A stretch of 8,062 nucleotides of DNA from Rikenella microfusus (lineage in GTDB: Bacteria > Bacteroidota > Bacteroidia > Bacteroidales > SZUA-534), in contig DYQV01000107.1 of NCBI GenBank assembly GCA_020719105.1, forward strand, positions 1 through 8,062, given 5' to 3'. Both the position numbers and the translations under genes were made by a program. This document shows positions 5,481-8,062 of this stretch, one piece after another. The notes beneath the pieces are model-generated. The model was given only the letters and a program-made list of their open reading frames with translations. It was not told where the DNA came from and ran no database searches. Each line of letters starts with the position of its first letter. Position 1 is the first letter of the stretch.

Positions 5481-7538
5481 TTAGTTAGGATTTTCTTCCT
5501 TCTCAACTTTTGGCTCGGACTCAACCTCAGCCATTGGAGCTTTTTGAACCATACTTTCATCTTCAGAATGAGGTGTTTTTCCATTAGGACGTGGTCCAAG
5601 AATGCGTTCTAAATCTTCTGAAAAAAGCACTTCTTTTTCTAACAACAATTCTCCTAATGCATTGTGTTGAACTTTAAGCTTTTTGAGTAGTTCTTTGGCT
5701 CTAATATAGGCTTTTTCAATAATACTTTTGGTTTCTTCGTCAATGGCTCTGGCGGTGTCTTCACTATATGGTTTACCAAAAGAATATTCATTTTGACCTG
5801 ACGAATCGTAAAAACTCACATTTCCAATCCGTTCGCTCATTCCAAAATAGGATACCATGGCATACGCTTGTTTGGTTACCTTTTCAAGGTCGTTTAAAGC
5901 ACCGGTGGAAATTTTACCAAAGAATAATTCTTCAGCGGCACGTCCTCCTAAAATAGCACACATTTCATCTAACATTTGTTCCTTGGTAGTAAGCTGTCGT
6001 TCTTCAGGCAAATACCAGGCAGCGCCTAATGCCTGACCGCGAGGAACAATGGTCACTTTAATTAATGGATTGGCATGTTCCAAAATCCAACTCACAGTAG
6101 CGTGACCTGCTTCGTGGTAAGCAATTGTTTTTTTCTCGTCGAATGAGATGATCTTATTTTTCTTTTCAAGCCCACCAACAATTCGATCAATAGCATCTAG
6201 GAAATCTTGCTTTTCAACTAATTGTTTTTCTTTACGGGCGGCAATTAATGCAGCTTCGTTAGTAACATTGGCAATATCGGCACCACTGAAACCAGGGGTT
6301 TGTTTAGCAAGAAATTCCGGATGAACATCGGTGCCCAATTTTTGAAGCGGGCGCAGATGTACTTTGAAAATATCTTTCCGTTCGTTTAAGTCGGGTAATT
6401 CCACATGAATTTGACGGTCAAAACGACCTGCTCTAAGCAATGCTCTATCGAGAATGTCAGCTCGGTTAGTGGCTGCTAATATGATAACTCCACTGTTTGT
6501 TCCAAAGCCATCCATTTCGGTTAACAATTGGTTCAGTGTATTTTCACGTTCATCGTTGGCACCCCAATTTGGATTTTTACCCCGGGCGCGCCCAATGGCA
6601 TCAATTTCGTCAATAAAAATAATACAAGGTGCCTTTTCTTTTGCTTGCTTGAACAGGTCGCGCACCCTTGATGCACCAACTCCTACAAACATTTCAACAA
6701 AATCGGAACCTGACATGGAGAAGAATGGTACATGGGCTTCGCCAGCAACCGCCTTAGCAAGCAAGGTTTTTCCTGTTCCCGGAGGTCCCACTAATAAAGC
6801 ACCTTTAGGAATTTTTCCGCCCAATTGAGTATATTTTATCGGGTTTTTCAAGAAGTCAACAATCTCCATTATTTCAACTTTGGCTTCTTCTAGGCCAGCC
6901 ACATCTTTAAAGTCAACCTTTACTTCAGCAGTTTCTTTGTCGAATATTTTGGCACGTGATTTTCCAATATTGAATAACTGGCCTCCGGCACCGTTTGGAC
7001 CAGCCATGCGGCGAAAAATAAAAAGCCATACTCCTATTAAAAGCAAAGGGAAAATTAACCAATTAATGATGGTATCGATGTGGTTGTTGCGTTCAACAAA
7101 ACTGACATCAACTTTTTGATCGTAAGTGAAGTCTTGCTGTGCTTCTTCAATACGCTTTTCAAAAGCCTCGACCGATCCAATGGTGAAAAAATACTGTGGA
7201 CCTTGTTTGGTCATTGTATTCTTTTTTGAAGTGTTAAGTTCACTATATATATCCTTGTTTAATTTCTCCGGTTTAATGAAAATTTCAGCCCGTTTGTTAT
7301 TCACCACTTCAATTTTCATCACGTCGCCCGCTTTGAGCATTTCTTTCTCAAACTTATTCCACGTTACTTCCTTAGGGCCGGAATCTGTTTGGAAAAAGAA
7401 AACGCTAAGTAGTGAAATAGCAATAAGCCCGTAAACCCAGGCAATATTAAATTTTGGTTTTTTGTCGTTGCTTTTGGAATCAGTAGCTGGTTTTTGGCCC
7501 GTTCCTAAATCTTTTTTGTCTTGAATGTTCTCGCTCAT
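5481..7538 (-). CDS. ftsH: ATP-dependent zinc metalloprotease FtsH
   Basis: Membrane-bound hexameric AAA+ protease that pulls out and degrades damaged or unassembled membrane proteins and short-lived regulators. All parts are present in the 685 residues. A charged cytoplasmic N-tail is followed by a first helix (about 32-50), a periplasmic domain (about 51-155) and a second helix (about 156-176). The ATPase domain has Walker A GPPGTGKT (251-258), pore motif MFVGVG (283-288), Walker B IIFIDE (306-311) and the second region of homology ATNRADILDRALLRAGRFDR, with arginine fingers R369 and R372. The protease site is HEAGH (475-479) with the third zinc ligand D550. The tail after about 650 is low-complexity and rich in Glu, Pro and Ser. 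The segment GKNPNWGANDERENTLNQLL looks typical of Bacteroidota. The ATG at 7538 lies 13 bases after the rsfS stop, so it is cotranscribed with rsfS. Confidence 0.98.
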   Translation of the reverse strand: MSENIQDKKDLGTGQKPATDSKSNDKKPKFNIAWVYGLIAISLLSVFFFQTDSGPKEVTWNKFEKEMLKAGDVMKIEVVNNKRAEIFIKPEKLNKDIYSELNTSKKNTMTKQGPQYFFTIGSVEAFEKRIEEAQQDFTYDQKVDVSFVERNNHIDTIINWLIFPLLLIGVWLFIFRRMAGPNGAGGQLFNIGKSRAKIFDKETAEVKVDFKDVAGLEEAKVEIMEIVDFLKNPIKYTQLGGKIPKGALLVGPPGTGKTLLAKAVAGEAHVPFFSMSGSDFVEMFVGVGASRVRDLFKQAKEKAPCIIFIDEIDAIGRARGKNPNWGANDERENTLNQLLTEMDGFGTNSGVIILAATNRADILDRALLRAGRFDRQIHVELPDLNERKDIFKVHLRPLQKLGTDVHPEFLAKQTPGFSGADIANVTNEAALIAARKEKQLVEKQDFLDAIDRIVGGLEKKNKIISFDEKKTIAYHEAGHATVSWILEHANPLIKVTIVPRGQALGAAWYLPEERQLTTKEQMLDEMCAILGGRAAEELFFGKISTGALNDLEKVTKQAYAMVSYFGMSERIGNVSFYDSSGQNEYSFGKPYSEDTARAIDEETKSIIEKAYIRAKELLKKLKVQHNALGELLLEKEVLFSEDLERILGPRPNGKTPHSEDESMVQKAPMAEVESEPKVEKEENPN

Positions 7539-7551
7539 TGATTAGTTTGTA

Positions 7552-7917
7552 TTAATCTTCTTTAATTAATTCAGTATTTGCATCGGCCCATAAATCTTCC
7601 AAATTGTAAAACTTTCGGAAGGATTCTTGAAACACGTGAACCACCACATCGCCGTAATCTAATAATACCCATTGTGAATTTTCAGATCCTTCTTTGTGAA
7701 TAACGTGTTCCTTTAGTTCGGTTCTTGCTTGTCGTTCGATGTTGCTTGCAATGGCATCAACTTGTGTGTTGGAATCGCCATGACATATAACAAAAAAATC
7801 AGCCACAGATTGCTGCAGTTCGGTCAAACCTAAAACAATTATCTCTTTACCTTTCTTCTCTTTAATTGCTTCAACTACTGTATTTTTTAAATTAGTGGTT
7901 TCGGTTGTTTCTGTCAT
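7552..7917 (-). CDS. rsfS: Ribosomal silencing factor RsfS (Iojap/DUF143 family)
   Basis: Binds uL14 on the large ribosomal subunit and blocks joining with the small subunit, lowering translation when nutrients are scarce. From the ATG at 7917 it has 121 residues. Family motifs are complete: ADFFVICHGDSNTQVDAIA (39-57), W83, LLDYGDVVVHVF (85-96) and FYNLEDLWADA (103-113). The frame stays open six codons further to a TTG at 7935, but that TTG overlaps the proposed -7 element TACCTTTG (7933-7940), so it would lie upstream of the transcription start; I therefore choose the ATG. It is the first gene of the rsfS-ftsH-DUF2007-cdsA-psd operon, which puts a growth-rate regulator of translation at the head of a membrane quality-control and lipid-synthesis transcript. 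Confidence 0.93.
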   Translation of the reverse strand: MTETTETTNLKNTVVEAIKEKKGKEIIVLGLTELQQSVADFFVICHGDSNTQVDAIASNIERQARTELKEHVIHKEGSENSQWVLLDYGDVVVHVFQESFRKFYNLEDLWADANTELIKED

Positions 7918-7932
7918 GGTTAATTTTTGCTT

Positions 7933-7968
7933 CAAAGGTAATCAATTTTATTTTCTATTTTAATCAAA
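7933..7968 (-). promoter_or_regulatory. Probable promoter of the rsfS-ftsH-DUF2007-cdsA-psd operon
   Basis: On the minus strand the -7 element TACCTTTG (7940 down to 7933) matches TAnnTTTG exactly, and a TTTG (7968 down to 7965) stands upstream as a -33 element. The spacer is 24 bases, slightly longer than the usual 17-23. Transcription would start near 7926-7928, leaving a leader of only about 10 bases before the rsfS ATG at 7917. Both elements are seen directly; activity is inferred. Confidence 0.55.
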
Positions 7969-8017
7969 GGAAGGAACCTTGCAAATTCAATGCCTAGTTT
8001 TTTTTACCATTTAACCC

Positions 8018-8037
8018 GGATTATTCATTAATAATCC
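8018..8037. repeat. Perfect inverted repeat upstream of rsfS
   Basis: GGATTATT (8018-8025) and AATAATCC (8030-8037) are exact inverted copies with a 4-base loop, CATT. Neither side has the T run of an intrinsic terminator directly after the stem. The repeat lies about 50 bases upstream of the rsfS -33 element. It could end a gene lying beyond the window edge, serve as an operator, or be chance. The rest of 7941-8062 has no open frame of note on the plus strand: an ATG at 7990 stops after 13 codons. Confidence 0.4.
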
Positions 8038-8062
8038 TGACGATTAAGCTACACCTCAATAT

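Noticed and set aside
5417..5599. Minus-strand open frame of 60 codons overlapping the ftsH and DUF2007 junction
   Set aside because: It overlaps both intact genes on the same strand in another frame and has no recognisable domain.
6454..6828. Plus-strand open frame of 124 codons
   Set aside because: It is antisense to the highly conserved ATPase core of ftsH, where codon constraints create long shadow frames.
7552..7935. Longer rsfS starting at TTG 7935
   Set aside because: The TTG overlaps a strong -7 promoter element, and an ATG six codons later keeps all family motifs.
8018..8037. Inverted repeat as an intrinsic terminator
   Set aside because: No T run follows the stem on either strand, so it is listed only as a repeat.
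1..8062. Mobile elements, CRISPR arrays, tRNA or rRNA genes, phage or defence genes
   Set aside because: No transposase or integrase motifs, regularly spaced repeats or tRNA-like cloverleaf was seen; the coding content is housekeeping with uniform base composition by eye.

Overview
The window is AT-rich chromosomal DNA that looks like a member of the Bacteroidota, probably near Flavobacteriia or Cytophagia; the class cannot be fixed from this sequence. Four things point there. Likely promoters carry the Bacteroidota -7 element TAnnTTTG (four credible copies). Start codons lack clear Shine-Dalgarno sites and sit behind A/T-rich leaders. Ribosomal protein bS16 has a long Ala/Lys/Glu-rich tail. 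The gene order rsfS-ftsH-DUF2007-cdsA-psd, as I recall it, is typical of this phylum.

Layout. Bases 1-304 hold no convincing gene apart from the promoter of rpsP. rpsP and rimM (305-1399, plus strand) form a short ribosome operon: a 30S protein and a 16S maturation factor. Everything from 1458 to 7917 is on the minus strand and converges on rimM. Read in the direction of transcription, from right to left, it is: rsfS (ribosome silencing factor), ftsH (membrane AAA+ zinc protease), a 65-residue DUF2007 protein, cdsA (CDP-diacylglycerol synthase), psd (phosphatidylserine decarboxylase), a 55-residue 2[4Fe-4S] ferredoxin, and a 626-residue membrane-anchored sugar-nucleotide dehydratase/epimerase of the CapD/FlaA1/WbpM/PglF family. 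The first five genes are 2 to 27 bases apart and are probably one transcript. The ferredoxin and the dehydratase each have a -7 element, and a clear intrinsic terminator lies between them. Bases 7941-8062 carry the upstream part of the rsfS promoter and a perfect inverted repeat, but no gene.

How the genes fit together. The main operon combines control of translation (rsfS), membrane-protein quality control (ftsH) and phospholipid synthesis. CdsA makes CDP-diacylglycerol. Psd performs the last step to phosphatidylethanolamine, and the phosphatidylserine synthase that lies between them is not in this window. The dehydratase makes a modified UDP-sugar for surface glycans or glycoproteins, and the ferredoxin is a small soluble electron carrier.

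I found no mobile element, CRISPR array, RNA gene, phage gene or defence system. This is essentially an ordinary housekeeping region. The points worth a second look are small: the rsfS start codon, the short ferredoxin gene, the bS16 tail, the Tyr-to-Met change in the dehydratase, and a few unexplained inverted repeats.
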